Origin: Quadrisphaera granulorum
GTDB taxonomy: Bacteria > Actinomycetota > Actinomycetes > Actinomycetales > Quadrisphaeraceae
Reading direction: 5' to 3'
Assembly: GCF_003149145.1 (NCBI RefSeq)
Contig: NZ_QGDQ01000037.1
Span: forward strand, 1-47,366
DNA length: 47,366 bases
Shown here: piece by piece, positions 1-7,746 of the stretch
Layout of the letters: each line of letters begins with the position of its first letter
Numbering within the stretch: the stretch's first letter is position 1
Position numbers and translations under genes: made by a program
The notes under the pieces: model-generated
What the model was told of the DNA's origin: nothing
Seen by the model: only the letters and a program-made list of their open reading frames with translations
The model's database searches: none

Positions 1-24
1 GACGTTGACGTGGGCGAACGCTGC

Positions 25-273
25 TCACACCAACGCTGTTGATCTCTTACGAGGGAGGGCGCCCGCGGTGCTCACCTGACTATGACCGCGCCCTGGCACG
101 TCACCCGCGTCGACGCCGTAGGCGGCGTCACCGTCGCCCGCGCGAACGCCGGCGCGCGCCAGGGACGTCACGTAGAACACGTGACTGGCGAGCACCAGCG
201 ACGACGCCGCCGCCAGCGACGGCATGAGCCAGCGCGGGAGTCGCAGATCGGGCAGCACGTCGGTCGTCGTCAT
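25..273 (-). CDS. Small putative membrane protein
   Basis: This is a possible 82-residue protein starting at the ATG at 273; an upstream in-frame GTG at 303 is an alternative start. One hydrophobic stretch lies at about residues 17-35 (Met-Pro-Ser-Leu-Ala-Ala onward to Val-Phe-Tyr-Val). The first 60 codons have strongly GC-biased third positions, as expected of real genes here, while the last 20 codons look less coherent. No family is recognised. No convincing ribosome binding site precedes either start, so the call is tentative. Confidence 0.38.
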   Translation of the reverse strand: MTTTDVLPDLRLPRWLMPSLAAASSLVLASHVFYVTSLARAGVRAGDGDAAYGVDAGDVPGRGHSQVSTAGALPRKRSTALV

Positions 274-457
274 GAAGCCGAGTCTTCCGGCATCGCGCAG
301 CACGCGGAAGTGCCTGGCTGGTGGTGATCCCGGGCCGCGGCCGTCCGCTGGGGTCGAGCTGGTCTCACCACAGCTCGTTCCTGTCCGCCGACGTGCGGCG
401 TCGATCAGCGAGGTGGAGAGTGCTCTCCGTCGATCATGAGAGCGGGAGGCACGTCTG

Positions 458-805
458 GTGTTGAGGATGCTGCGTCAGCTGCCCCAGCCGTTCAAGACGC
501 TCTACGCGGCCACTTTCGCCGTCTTCTTCATCGGCTTCGTCACCGTCGCCATCGCGGACGAGCCCGACGGTTTCCGGTTCGTCATCGTCCCCTTCGGGCT
601 GCTCATGGCCGCGCAGGGCACCGTCCTGGCGCTGGACGTGCGCGGGAACGCCACGGAGTACTCGCGGCTCCTGAAGACCACCAAGCCGATGGGCGTCGAC
701 TACTCCGGCAGCTTCATGAGCTCCGTGCGCGCGATCCGAATGCTGGGGGCGGCGGTGCTCGTCGTCGGACTCTTCATGACGGTTGCCGCGGTTGTCGGGA
801 CATGA
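458..805 (+). CDS. Small integral membrane protein
   Basis: This 115-residue protein has about three predicted membrane segments: residues 16-33, 41-60 and a C-terminal one at about 95-113. The GTG start at 458 is preceded by a GGGAGG ribosome binding site about nine bases upstream. No family is recognised. The 3' end overlaps the 3' end of the convergent acetyltransferase by about 106 bp. The acetyltransferase domain is complete before the overlap, so the overlapped part of this gene is the more credible coding sequence. Confidence 0.65.
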   Translation: MLRMLRQLPQPFKTLYAATFAVFFIGFVTVAIADEPDGFRFVIVPFGLLMAAQGTVLALDVRGNATEYSRLLKTTKPMGVDYSGSFMSSVRAIRMLGAAVLVVGLFMTVAAVVGT

Positions 806-1434
806 CCGTCGACCTCAGCGGGGGCTGAGGTGTCGCCGGCACGCACCGCCGGTCGGACATCACCAGCGATGAGGGCGTGGACGTGCATGTCGTGCCAGCC
901 GTCCAGGTGCAGCGCTTTCGCGCGGAGAGTGCCCTCAGCGCAGAAGCCCGCCGCGAGTGCCACTCGACACGACGCCTTGTTGAGGGTCGAGTGCTGGAGT
1001 TCGACGCGGTGCAACGCGAGGTCGCCGAAAGCCCAGTCGACGAGCGTGGACACCGCGCGGACGGCCACCCCCTGCCCGCGGTGCTGGGGAAGGACCCAGT
1101 ACGAGATCTCGGCACACGCCTCGTGCAGGTCGAGGCCGCCCAACGCGACACGACCGGCCAGATCCCCCCTGACCGTGACCGCCCAGCTGGCGCCGCGCTC
1201 TTGCGCCCAGCGGTCGCGCTCGAACTTCACCCAGGACCGAGCCTGGTCGATGGAGAGCGACCGGGCGTGCCAACGGTGGATCGCCGGGTCCTCGTAGGCG
1301 CGCGCTACCTGCTCTGCGTCGGCCTCCTGCCAGGGGCGCAGCAGCAGATCGTGTCCGGGGAGGACAGGTTGCGCGCGGCTGGACAAGACACCGGGCTTGA
1401 GCACGGGTGCGGTGGTGGTCCCCGGCTGCGTCAT
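700..1434 (-). CDS. GNAT acetyltransferase, RimJ/RimL type
   Basis: This protein has the layout of the acetyltransferases that modify protein N-termini or small amines. An LLLRPWQEADAEQVARAY start is followed by a YWVLPQHRGQGVAVRA acetyl-CoA loop at about residues 112-127 and an ALHRVELQHSTLNKAS segment. The fold is complete by about residue 195; the remaining 50 residues are low-complexity and run into the neighbouring gene, so they look like read-through to the next stop. The start is supported by GGGAGG at 1444-1449. The gene begins 22 bp after the WYL regulator on the same strand, so the two are probably one transcript. The substrate is unknown. Confidence 0.85.
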   Translation of the reverse strand: MTQPGTTTAPVLKPGVLSSRAQPVLPGHDLLLRPWQEADAEQVARAYEDPAIHRWHARSLSIDQARSWVKFERDRWAQERGASWAVTVRGDLAGRVALGGLDLHEACAEISYWVLPQHRGQGVAVRAVSTLVDWAFGDLALHRVELQHSTLNKASCRVALAAGFCAEGTLRAKALHLDGWHDMHVHALIAGDVRPAVRAGDTSAPAEVDGHVPTTAATVMKSPTTSTAAPSIRIARTELMKLPE

Positions 1435-1456
1435 GGGTCAGAACCTCCCACGGCCC

Positions 1457-2494
1457 TCACCGCGTCTCGAGATCGCGGGCGTAGTGGACCGCGAGCGCGA
1501 GTGCGCGCTCGCGGAGCTGCTCGCGGAGCCACGGCGGGTCAAGGACCTCGGCGTCCAGACCGAGCGTCCACACCGCCCACCGCGCGTGGCGGTCGTCTTG
1601 GAAGGTGACGTCCAGCAACCGCCACCCCTCCCGACCAGCTCCGACTCCGGCGCCGGCTACCTCCTCGAGCGGCTCGTCACCCAGCACGGAGACCGCGGTG
1701 GCCAGCAGCTCCGCCAGCCGTGCCGGGGCCACCGACAACCGCACGCGCACCTGCTGCTCCCCTGCCCGGAAGCGCGCGCTGCGCTCGCGCCAGAGGGCGG
1801 CGAGGTCGACGTCGTCGTCCCGAACCGCCTCCTCGGGAAGGACGTCAGCAGAGGAGATCCGTGACAGTCGGTACGTGCGGTCCTCACCGGACCGTCTGGC
1901 GAGCAGGTAGTGGCGGCCGCGGGAGGTGACCAGACCGATCGGGTCGACCGTGCGCGTCGATGTCACGCCGTCCGCGCCGACGTGGTCCAACCGCAGGCGC
2001 CGCCCCGAGACCACCGCCTCTCGCACGGCGGCCAGGACGGCGGGCGCCACCTCGTCGAGCGCCTGCCGACGCGCCAGGAGGTCGGTGTCGGGCTCCACGA
2101 GGAAGCGCCGCGCGGCAGCGCTCACGCGCTGGGCCCCGGTGCCGGGCACCGCGTCCAGGACCTTGCGAACCGCTGACCCCAGCTCGGTGTGCAACCCGAA
2201 CAGGTGCCCGCCCCGTGACGTGGCGGCGAGCAGCGCGGTGGCCTCGTCGTCGGTGAGTCCCGTCAGCTCGGTGCGGAAGCCCGGCAAGAGCGCGAACCCG
2301 CCGTGCCGCCCGCGCTCGGCGTACACCGGGACCCCGGCGGTCGAGAGCGACTCGACGTCGCGCATCACCGTGCGGACGGAGACCTCCAGCTCAGCGGCCA
2401 GCTCCGGCGCGGTCATCCTTCCGCGCTGCCGCAACAGCAGCACGAGGGACACCAGCCTGTCGGCGCGCACCGGAACATCGTTGTAGATAGTCAT
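1457..2494 (-). CDS. WYL-domain transcriptional regulator (YafY type)
   Basis: An N-terminal winged helix (residues 9-60, with RADRLVSLVLLLRQRGRMT and ELAAELEVSVRTVMRDVESL as the recognition unit) is followed by a WYL-type ligand-sensing region (about residues 150-230, with PIGLVTSRGRHYLLARR) and a C-terminal WCX-like part. This is the usual layout of actinobacterial YafY/DeoR-like repressors of about 320-345 residues. No ribosome binding site precedes the ATG, and a GTG at 2470 that begins the conserved helix is an alternative start. It is divergent from the RidA gene and lies upstream of the acetyltransferase, so those are its likeliest targets. Confidence 0.9.
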   Translation of the reverse strand: MTIYNDVPVRADRLVSLVLLLRQRGRMTAPELAAELEVSVRTVMRDVESLSTAGVPVYAERGRHGGFALLPGFRTELTGLTDDEATALLAATSRGGHLFGLHTELGSAVRKVLDAVPGTGAQRVSAAARRFLVEPDTDLLARRQALDEVAPAVLAAVREAVVSGRRLRLDHVGADGVTSTRTVDPIGLVTSRGRHYLLARRSGEDRTYRLSRISSADVLPEEAVRDDDVDLAALWRERSARFRAGEQQVRVRLSVAPARLAELLATAVSVLGDEPLEEVAGAGVGAGREGWRLLDVTFQDDRHARWAVWTLGLDAEVLDPPWLREQLRERALALAVHYARDLETR

Positions 2495-2583
2495 GAATAG
2501 GTGACAGGAGGTGGCAGGTATCCGCGTCAGGGTCGTCCGTGCGGCGCAGAGAGCGCCCGCAGGAGCAAGGAGCGGTGCAGCGA

Positions 2584-2985
2584 ATGGTCATCAACCGGAC
2601 AGCGATCAACCCGGTGTCGTGGTCGACGGAGCTGGGGTTCAACCAGGGCGAGCTGGTCGTCGGAGGTCACCGGACCTTGTACGTGTCGGGCCAGACCGCG
2701 ATGGACGCGGCCGGCACACCTCAGCACGACGGCGACATCGCCGCCCAGCTGGCGCTGTGCCTCGACAACGTCGAGGCCGTGCTGACAGGAGCGGGCATGG
2801 CGCTGTCCGACCTCGTGAGGCTCAGCGTCTACACCACCGACGTCGACGCGCTGCTCCCCCACTACGGCGTGCTCGCGGGCCGCCTGGGCGCAGCGGGGGC
2901 CGCTCCGACGACGACGATGCTCGGCGTCGTCCGGCTCGCCGTGCCCGGTCAGCTGGTCGAGCTGGAGGCGACCGCCGTGGCCTGA
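2584..2985 (+). CDS. RidA family (enamine/imine deaminase-like) protein
   Basis: The protein is 133 residues, the normal size for the family. RidA proteins hydrolyse reactive enamine/imine intermediates formed by PLP enzymes, usually as trimers in the cytoplasm. Recognisable elements are LYVSGQTAMDAAG, DIAAQLALCLDNVEAVLTGAG and a final TTTMLGVVRLAVPGQLVELEATAV. The arginine usually present in the last block is not in its usual place, so catalytic activity is not assured. The start was chosen at ATG 2584, which has AAGGAG at 2567-2572; an upstream ATG at 2539 only adds an Arg/Glu-rich tail. It is divergent from the WYL regulator. Confidence 0.87.
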   Translation: MVINRTAINPVSWSTELGFNQGELVVGGHRTLYVSGQTAMDAAGTPQHDGDIAAQLALCLDNVEAVLTGAGMALSDLVRLSVYTTDVDALLPHYGVLAGRLGAAGAAPTTTMLGVVRLAVPGQLVELEATAVA

Positions 2986-2995
2986 CAGCGGGGCG

Positions 2996-3670
2996 TCATG
3001 GTGAGCGCTGCTGCTCCAGCACCTGCGCGAGCTCGGCGCGCTGCGATGCGGTGGCCTCCATCGAGCCCTCCACGTAGTGGAGCAGCTGGTCACGGGTCAC
3101 GCCGTCCGCGGTCTCGGTGGGCCTCGGGTCTCCGGACATCCGGATGCACCGCTGGTGGAGCAGCCCGTCACCGCGCAGCGCATACACCCCCTGGTGCCCG
3201 CCGACGGTGAAGTACACGCCCGCGTCGACGTCGTAGGCACCGAGCAGCAGCACGTAGTCGCCCTCCGGTAGCAGCCCCGGGCCTGGCGGCTCGTGCGAGA
3301 ACAGCCGCAGCCCGTGCGGGAAACTCCCCACGAGCGGCTCCACCGAGCTGGTCTCCACGCAGGCGCCGTCACCCTGAGCGAAGTCCGACGGCAGCGCCCT
3401 GCCCGTGACGTGCACCTGGGCCGCGGCCTCGATGAACCCGGGCAGTGAGGAGGTGAGGTCGTCCGCGCTCGTCGGCGTCACGCAGGGCACGTCCGGCGGC
3501 CCTGCCGTCGCCACGCCGCCCGAGCGGCTGGTCGACACCCCGGGCGACGACTGACTCGCCTGCGTCACCCCCACGTCGCCTGAAGCACAGCCCGCTAGAC
3601 CCATCAGGACGACGACGGCGAGAGCGCCCCGCGCAGCACGCACGCCGGCCGTCGCCGTCGTCGTCCTCAT
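2996..3670 (-). CDS. Putative lipoprotein
   Basis: This 224-residue secreted protein has a lipoprotein signal peptide: basic residues up to Arg14, a hydrophobic core (ALAVVVLMG) and the lipobox Leu-Ala-Gly-Cys with Cys28 as the lipidated residue. The mature part is a Ser/Thr-rich linker followed by a compact domain with one Cys near residue 60, one in GACVETSSVEP and one in HQRCIRMSG. The C-terminus is helical and charged. No family is recognised. The frame stays open upstream of 3670, but the signal peptide fixes the start at the ATG there. It ends 11 bp from the convergent RidA gene. Confidence 0.75.
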   Translation of the reverse strand: MRTTTATAGVRAARGALAVVVLMGLAGCASGDVGVTQASQSSPGVSTSRSGGVATAGPPDVPCVTPTSADDLTSSLPGFIEAAAQVHVTGRALPSDFAQGDGACVETSSVEPLVGSFPHGLRLFSHEPPGPGLLPEGDYVLLLGAYDVDAGVYFTVGGHQGVYALRGDGLLHQRCIRMSGDPRPTETADGVTRDQLLHYVEGSMEATASQRAELAQVLEQQRSP

Positions 3671-3836
3671 CGAGCCTCTGTCGCCGGGGCCGTCATCGAG
3701 ATCCACTCTCCTGGTACGCGCGGCGACCCCGTCGAGGTTGCCCACAATCTCCCGACTGGGGACTCGCAGACCGACGGCCGGCGGCTCTGAGCAGGTCAGC
3801 GCGTCCCCAGTCGGCGGGAGCTCAGACGGCCGGGGC

Positions 3837-4283
3837 TCATCCCCTCGCCGGCGGGGTCCACGACATGTGGTGGCACTCCATGTCGAAGCCGTTCCGCAGG
3901 TAGCTGCGGTGCGCGTCGTGGCGGGCGTAGCCGGTGTCCAGGTGCAGCTCGGCGCACCCGCGCTCCACCGTCTGTGCCTGGGCGTACCGCAGCAGCAGGG
4001 CGCCCAGCCCGTGGCCACGGTGCTCGGGCAGCGCGATGAGGTCGTCGATGTACAGGATCCGGCCCCACGCCATCGTGGTCAGCTCGCGGAACCCCATCGC
4101 TGCGGCCACCTCGCCGTCTCGCTCTACGAAGACGATCTCGAAGCCCGTCGCCGCCTGCTCGCGCCACCGACCGACGAACTCCTCCTCGTCGAGGTGAGGC
4201 CGCAGCACGCGGTAGGCGGGGAAGCATCGGCGCACGGCCGCCTCGTCGCTCGCGGGTACGACGTCGTGAAGATCACCGGTCAC
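3837..4283 (-). CDS. GNAT acetyltransferase
   Basis: This 148-residue single-domain acetyltransferase has an ILYIDDLIALPEHRGHGLGALLLRYA core at about residues 75-100, which gives the beta-strand plus the acetyl-CoA pyrophosphate loop (Arg-Gly-His-Gly-Leu-Gly). It ends with HRSYLRNGFDMECHHMSW. The reading frame is open to 4454, but the upstream part is low-complexity and would cover the divergent gene's promoter. The start at GTG 4283 is supported by TACTCT at 4291-4296 on this strand, seven bases before the start, as in leaderless actinobacterial promoters. The substrate is unknown. Confidence 0.82.
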   Translation of the reverse strand: MTGDLHDVVPASDEAAVRRCFPAYRVLRPHLDEEEFVGRWREQAATGFEIVFVERDGEVAAAMGFRELTTMAWGRILYIDDLIALPEHRGHGLGALLLRYAQAQTVERGCAELHLDTGYARHDAHRSYLRNGFDMECHHMSWTPPARG

Positions 4284-4290
4284 GGCAGCG

Positions 4291-4296
4291 AGAGTA
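4291..4296 (-). promoter_or_regulatory. Leaderless-type -10 element for the acetyltransferase
   Basis: TACTCT on the minus strand fits the TANNNT pattern and lies seven bases before the GTG at 4283. No ribosome binding site is present, so the transcript probably starts at the start codon. It is one of eight such arrangements in the window. Confidence 0.55.
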
Positions 4297-4434
4297 CGAG
4301 GATCTGCACCTATGACGCCGCAGGCGCCGTCATCGCCACGACCACCGCGGAGGTCGCCGGCTTTGGCCGCTGAGCTCGCGACGGGACGACGCGCTCGGCG
4401 CGACTCTGGACGATCGAGCAACCCTGACCTTACT

Positions 4435-4461
4435 GTTGTCGATAACATTGACATCGATAAC
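4435..4461. promoter_or_regulatory. Repeated TCGATAAC operator-like site
   Basis: Two copies of TCGATAAC at 4439-4446 and 4454-4461 are 15 bp apart, so they would face nearly opposite sides of the helix. The first lies within the imperfect palindrome GTTGTCGATAAC, and a perfect -35-like TTGACA sits between them at 4448-4453. The AT-rich site stands out against the surrounding GC. It lies just before the membrane protein/XRE operon, so the XRE product is the natural candidate to bind it. The binding is inferred. Confidence 0.5.
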
Positions 4462-4474
4462 GAGGTGGCTGCAG

Positions 4475-5134
4475 ATGGTGCTCGACGACCGTGCCGACGA
4501 CGTTCCCGCTCCCCTGCGCCCGAACCGGCGCCGTGCCAGCGCGCTGCATGTCGGGGCTACCTTCATGCGGCTGCTCGTGGCCCTCGGGGCGCTGCTCGTG
4601 GCCGCTTCGATCTGGACCGCGCTGACCGGCCGCGCGATCCTCTCCGACGGCGGACTCGCCTCCTACCTGACACTCGATCTCCTGCCGCAGCTGCAGCAGG
4701 CAGACCCGCGCGGTGACGCGACCATCCGCATCATCGACCTGCAGTTATGGGTGCGGCTGCTCGCCTACACCCCGAACGTCATCACCGGGCTGGTCATGGT
4801 GTTCTCAGCCCTCACCACGACCAAGATCCTCATCGCCATCGCGGCCGCGCGCCCCTTCGAGCCGAGCACCGCGCGCCGAGTGCACCGGCTGGGCTTGCTG
4901 ATGGCCGGAGGTGGCGCGCTGGCCGGACTCACCGACACGGTGGCGTCCTTCACCTTCTCGATCACCCAAGCCGGTGACTACGACAGCGGCTGGCACACCG
5001 CTTATGAGGGACTCAGCTTCACCGCAGGCGACTGGCCGTGGACGCTGATCATCACCGGCACCGTCGTCACCGCAGCCGCGGCCGCGTTCCGGGAGGGCGC
5101 CCGGCTGCAGCACGAGGCCGACGGTGTCGTCTGA
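4475..5134 (+). CDS. DUF2975-like integral membrane protein
   Basis: The protein has about 219 residues and four predicted membrane segments: one after ALHVGATFMRLLVALGALLVAAS, one at NVITGLVMVFSALTTTKILIAIA, one at LGLLMAGGGALAGLTD and one at TLIITGTVVTAAAAAF. The membrane pattern and the coupling to a short XRE regulator match the DUF2975 family. The start was placed at ATG 4475, preceded by GAGGTGG at 4462-4468; an in-frame TTG at 4436 would run through the operator-like repeats. Its function is unknown. The stop overlaps the next start by 11 bp. Confidence 0.75.
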   Translation: MVLDDRADDVPAPLRPNRRRASALHVGATFMRLLVALGALLVAASIWTALTGRAILSDGGLASYLTLDLLPQLQQADPRGDATIRIIDLQLWVRLLAYTPNVITGLVMVFSALTTTKILIAIAAARPFEPSTARRVHRLGLLMAGGGALAGLTDTVASFTFSITQAGDYDSGWHTAYEGLSFTAGDWPWTLIITGTVVTAAAAAFREGARLQHEADGVV

Positions 5135-5384
5135 CGTGCCGGACACGAGTGGAGATCAGGACGACGACGGCGGGCCCGGCGTCGTCGTCCGGCTCGACGA
5201 GCTGCTCGCCGAGCGGGGCATGACGATGACCGAGCTCTCGCGACGCACCGGCATCACCATGGCCAACCTGTCGGTGCTCAAGAACAACAAGGCGCGGGCC
5301 ATCCGCATGACGACCATCGCAGCGCTCTGCCGCGCCCTCGACGTCGACCCCGGGCAGTTGCTCACCCTCGACCGTCAGCGCTGA
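5124..5384 (+). CDS. Small XRE-family transcriptional regulator (YozG-like)
   Basis: This is an 86-residue protein made almost entirely of one Cro/C1-type helix-turn-helix (RLDELLAERGMTMTELSRRTGITMANLSVLKNNKARAIRMTT, residues 22-64). The IRMTTIAALCRALDVDPGQLL tail is typical of the YozG-like regulators that accompany DUF2975 proteins. The GTG start lies within the end of the membrane protein gene, so translation is coupled. Autoregulation through the TCGATAAC sites upstream of the operon is a reasonable guess. Confidence 0.88.
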   Translation: MSSDVPDTSGDQDDDGGPGVVVRLDELLAERGMTMTELSRRTGITMANLSVLKNNKARAIRMTTIAALCRALDVDPGQLLTLDRQR

Positions 5385-5502
5385 GGCAGACGCCTGCACG
5401 GAGGTTCGCGACACGCCTTCCGCCGACCAGCGCCCGGCCATACGGTGCGAGTGATCTTCCCGGCTCGTTCCGTCCATCTCGACCAGCTCTGAGGAGTCCC
5501 CG

Positions 5503-5811
5503 ATGACCAGGCACGTGCTCGGCGGTCTGCAGGCAGCGGCAGCGGTACTCCTCGCGTGCGGCGTCCTCGTCGGCGTCACGCCCGTCCCCCTGGCGAGCTT
5601 CGGCTGCGGGCCCGCCTTCTCCTCGGGCACCTTCGAGAGCGGAACCAGCATGGACGTCGTGTTCGCCTGCGCCGAGGAGCGTTCACAGCGGCAGCTGGGC
5701 GCAGCCGCCTTCCTCACACTGGGCGGCGCACTGCTCGCTGGCGCCAGCCTCGCACGCACGCGCACCCGCACAGAACCGCGGAGCGCCACCGAGGCTGACA
5801 CCTCCTCGTGA
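5503..5811 (+). CDS. Small membrane protein
   Basis: This 102-residue protein has two predicted membrane segments (about residues 5-30 and 66-84) joined by an extracytoplasmic loop with two Cys (FGCGPAF and FACAEE) that could form a disulphide. GAGGAG at 5491-5496 supports the ATG start. No family is recognised. Its TGA overlaps a possible GTG start of a short downstream frame. Confidence 0.65.
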   Translation: MTRHVLGGLQAAAAVLLACGVLVGVTPVPLASFGCGPAFSSGTFESGTSMDVVFACAEERSQRQLGAAAFLTLGGALLAGASLARTRTRTEPRSATEADTSS

Positions 5812-5960
5812 GTGCGGCGCCCGCCGCTGACGCGGTCTCTCGGCGGCGCCCACTTCCCCTACCGAGCAGTGGCGGAACGGAACCTCCCCGCTCGTCTATC
5901 AACCCCGACTTCATCAACCCCGAGGACGACGACGGCGCCCAGCTCCAGCTGCTCTCATGA
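5808..5960 (+). CDS. Possible 50-residue protein
   Basis: A short frame starts at a GTG inside the previous stop (GTGA overlap) and ends seven bases before the next start. It encodes a Pro/Arg/Ser-rich N-terminus and an acidic end (NPDFINPEDDDGAQLQLLS). It fills the gap between two genes exactly, which suggests a coupled cistron, but the low complexity and lack of any recognised family keep confidence low. Confidence 0.35.
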   Translation: MSAAPAADAVSRRRPLPLPSSGGTEPPRSSINPDFINPEDDDGAQLQLLS

Positions 5961-5966
5961 CTCCTC

Positions 5967-6599
5967 GTGATCGGTAAGCGCCCGAGGGGGCGCACAGGAA
6001 CTGTCGTCAGCGTTGCCGCGGTGACGCTGGTGGCGTCGGTGGGTGTGGGCGAGGCGTGGTGGTGGTTGGCGCCGGATTCCGCAGTAGCAGTACCCACGCA
6101 GCTCACCGCCGCCGAACGCGCCGACGCCTCGGAGCGGATCCTGCTCATCGCCCGCGACGTCCAGGGGGCGTTCCTGGTCACGTCACAGAGCCAGGGCCAG
6201 TCGGCACAGCAGACGCAGGCGCAAACGCCGACCGTCGTCGTCCCCGGCTCCTCACCCGAGGAGGCCGCCACCGCCCTGGCCGCCCGAGCGGGGCTCACCG
6301 GGCACGCCGTGACCGCGGTGGCGGCGTGGGCCCGCGAGACCGAGGAACTGCGAGCTGAGATGACCCCCAAGCCAGGCCTGGGGGTGGTGAGCAGCACCGT
6401 CCAGATCGACTCGCTGTCAGCAACAAGAAGCCTCCACGGCGTGGTGCAGGTGTGCGCGAACGTCCACTCCGAGTACCAACGGGCGGACGGCCCGGTCAGT
6501 GGCGACGTCATTCCGTGGGTCGTCACCGAGGACCCCGCGACGGGCAAGATCACCGACCTCGAGGTGCAGGACTGGGACGGCGGCGACTACACCTGCTGA
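5967..6599 (+). CDS. Membrane-anchored or secreted hypothetical protein
   Basis: This 210-residue protein has a basic N-terminus (KRPRGRTG), one hydrophobic segment (TVVSVAAVTLVASVGVGEAWWWL) and a large extracytoplasmic domain. The middle is Gln-rich (SQSQGQSAQQTQAQT). The C-terminal half (DSLSATRSLHGVVQVCANVHSEYQ to DLEVQDWDGGDYTC) has two Cys that could pair. No family is recognised. The GTG start lacks a clear ribosome binding site, and translation may be coupled to the preceding short frame. Confidence 0.62.
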   Translation: MIGKRPRGRTGTVVSVAAVTLVASVGVGEAWWWLAPDSAVAVPTQLTAAERADASERILLIARDVQGAFLVTSQSQGQSAQQTQAQTPTVVVPGSSPEEAATALAARAGLTGHAVTAVAAWARETEELRAEMTPKPGLGVVSSTVQIDSLSATRSLHGVVQVCANVHSEYQRADGPVSGDVIPWVVTEDPATGKITDLEVQDWDGGDYTC

Positions 6600-6627
6600 G
6601 CCATGCGCCCTCGACGTCACCGGGGTG

Positions 6628-7659
6628 TCAGCCGAGGTGGCGGGCGATGAACTCCACCGCGGCCACCTCGTCCACCGGGCCGCCGCCCTCGTGGCCGTTG
6701 TACGGCCACACCTCGATCTCCTTGTGCACCTCCACTCCACGGTCAGCGGCGTACTCGCCCCACGCTGCGTGCGCCGCGAACGGCCCGGACGGCGGGACGA
6801 CGGCGTCCATGAGCCCCACGGTGAACCGCGCCGGGGCACGTCCGCGGCGCGCGAAGCCCACCCCGTCGATGACGTCCAGCGTCCGGTGCACGGCGTCGAC
6901 GGCGTCGCGATGCACCGCGAGGTAGCGGACCAGCTCGTGGAACGGGTCCTCGTCGGTGATGGTCATCGACCGGCGGATGTCGCACAGGAACGGCACGTGC
7001 GCCACCACCGCGCCCACGTCCGGGACGAGCGCCCCCGCCGCGATGGCCATCGCCCCGCCCTGGCTGCCGCCGTAGACCGCGACGCGCGCGGCGTCCACCA
7101 CGGCGAGCGTCCGCGCGGCGTCGACGGCGCGGGCGGCGTCGGTGAATAGTCGCCGGTAGTAGGAGGTCTCGGGCGAGGTGATGCCGCGTGTCATGACGCC
7201 GGGGAACTGCGGGGAGTGGCTGTCCGGGTCGGCGGTGCCGACGTCGGGTGTCGCGCCACGGCTCCACGCCGATCCCTGCCCGCGGGTGTCCATGTGCAGG
7301 TGCGCGAAGCCGCAGCTGGCGAACAGCAGGTTCTCGGTGGGCTCGCCGCGGCCACCGCCGTACCCGACGAACTGCACCACCGTCGGCAGGCCGCGACCTG
7401 ACCGCTCGGCGTCCGCCACAGCCCCCGCGGGCACCCGCAGCCACGCCTTGATCGGCTGCCCGTCGAAGCCCGGGAACGTCACGTCGTACACGTCGACGCC
7501 GGTCAGCGGTGTGGGTTCGGGGACGACGACGGCGTCGGTCGAGCCGCCCGCTGCTCGCGCCTGCGCGAGCGTGGTGTCCCAGAACGCGGCGAGCCCCTCC
7601 GGGTCGCGGTGGTCACTGCGGTGGGCGCGGAGCTGCGACAGAGGCATGTCGGTGAACAC
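6628..7659 (-). CDS. Acetylxylan esterase / cephalosporin-C deacetylase family hydrolase
   Basis: This 343-residue alpha/beta hydrolase belongs to the AXE1-type deacetylases, which remove acetyl groups from xylo-oligosaccharides and related substrates. The nucleophile motif GGSQGG places Ser199; Asp285 in GLMDAVVPPS and His323 in YNGHEGGG complete the triad. Other family marks are the N-terminal DVYDVTFPGFDGQPIKAWL, VQFVGYGGGRGEP and HMDTRGQGSAWSRG. There is no signal peptide, so it acts in the cytoplasm, probably on imported oligosaccharides. The start is GTG 7659 or the ATG four codons later. It is divergent from the DsbA-like gene. Confidence 0.92.
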   Translation of the reverse strand: MFTDMPLSQLRAHRSDHRDPEGLAAFWDTTLAQARAAGGSTDAVVVPEPTPLTGVDVYDVTFPGFDGQPIKAWLRVPAGAVADAERSGRGLPTVVQFVGYGGGRGEPTENLLFASCGFAHLHMDTRGQGSAWSRGATPDVGTADPDSHSPQFPGVMTRGITSPETSYYRRLFTDAARAVDAARTLAVVDAARVAVYGGSQGGAMAIAAGALVPDVGAVVAHVPFLCDIRRSMTITDEDPFHELVRYLAVHRDAVDAVHRTLDVIDGVGFARRGRAPARFTVGLMDAVVPPSGPFAAHAAWGEYAADRGVEVHKEIEVWPYNGHEGGGPVDEVAAVEFIARHLG

Positions 7660-7688
7660 CCCCCGATCCTGCTCGGCAACCCCGGGAT

Positions 7689-7715
7689 CAGCACAGGGAA
7701 CTCAGCACAGGGAAC
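7689..7715. repeat. Tandem 14-bp direct repeat in a divergent promoter region
   Basis: CAGCACAGGGAAC occurs at 7689-7701 and again at 7703-7715, a period of 14 bp. It lies in the 87-bp gap between the divergent esterase and DsbA-like genes, where a regulator could bind. Function is inferred from position only. Confidence 0.5.
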
Positions 7716-7746
7716 AGAGACAGCGGCCCCCGGCGTTGGCGTCCGC

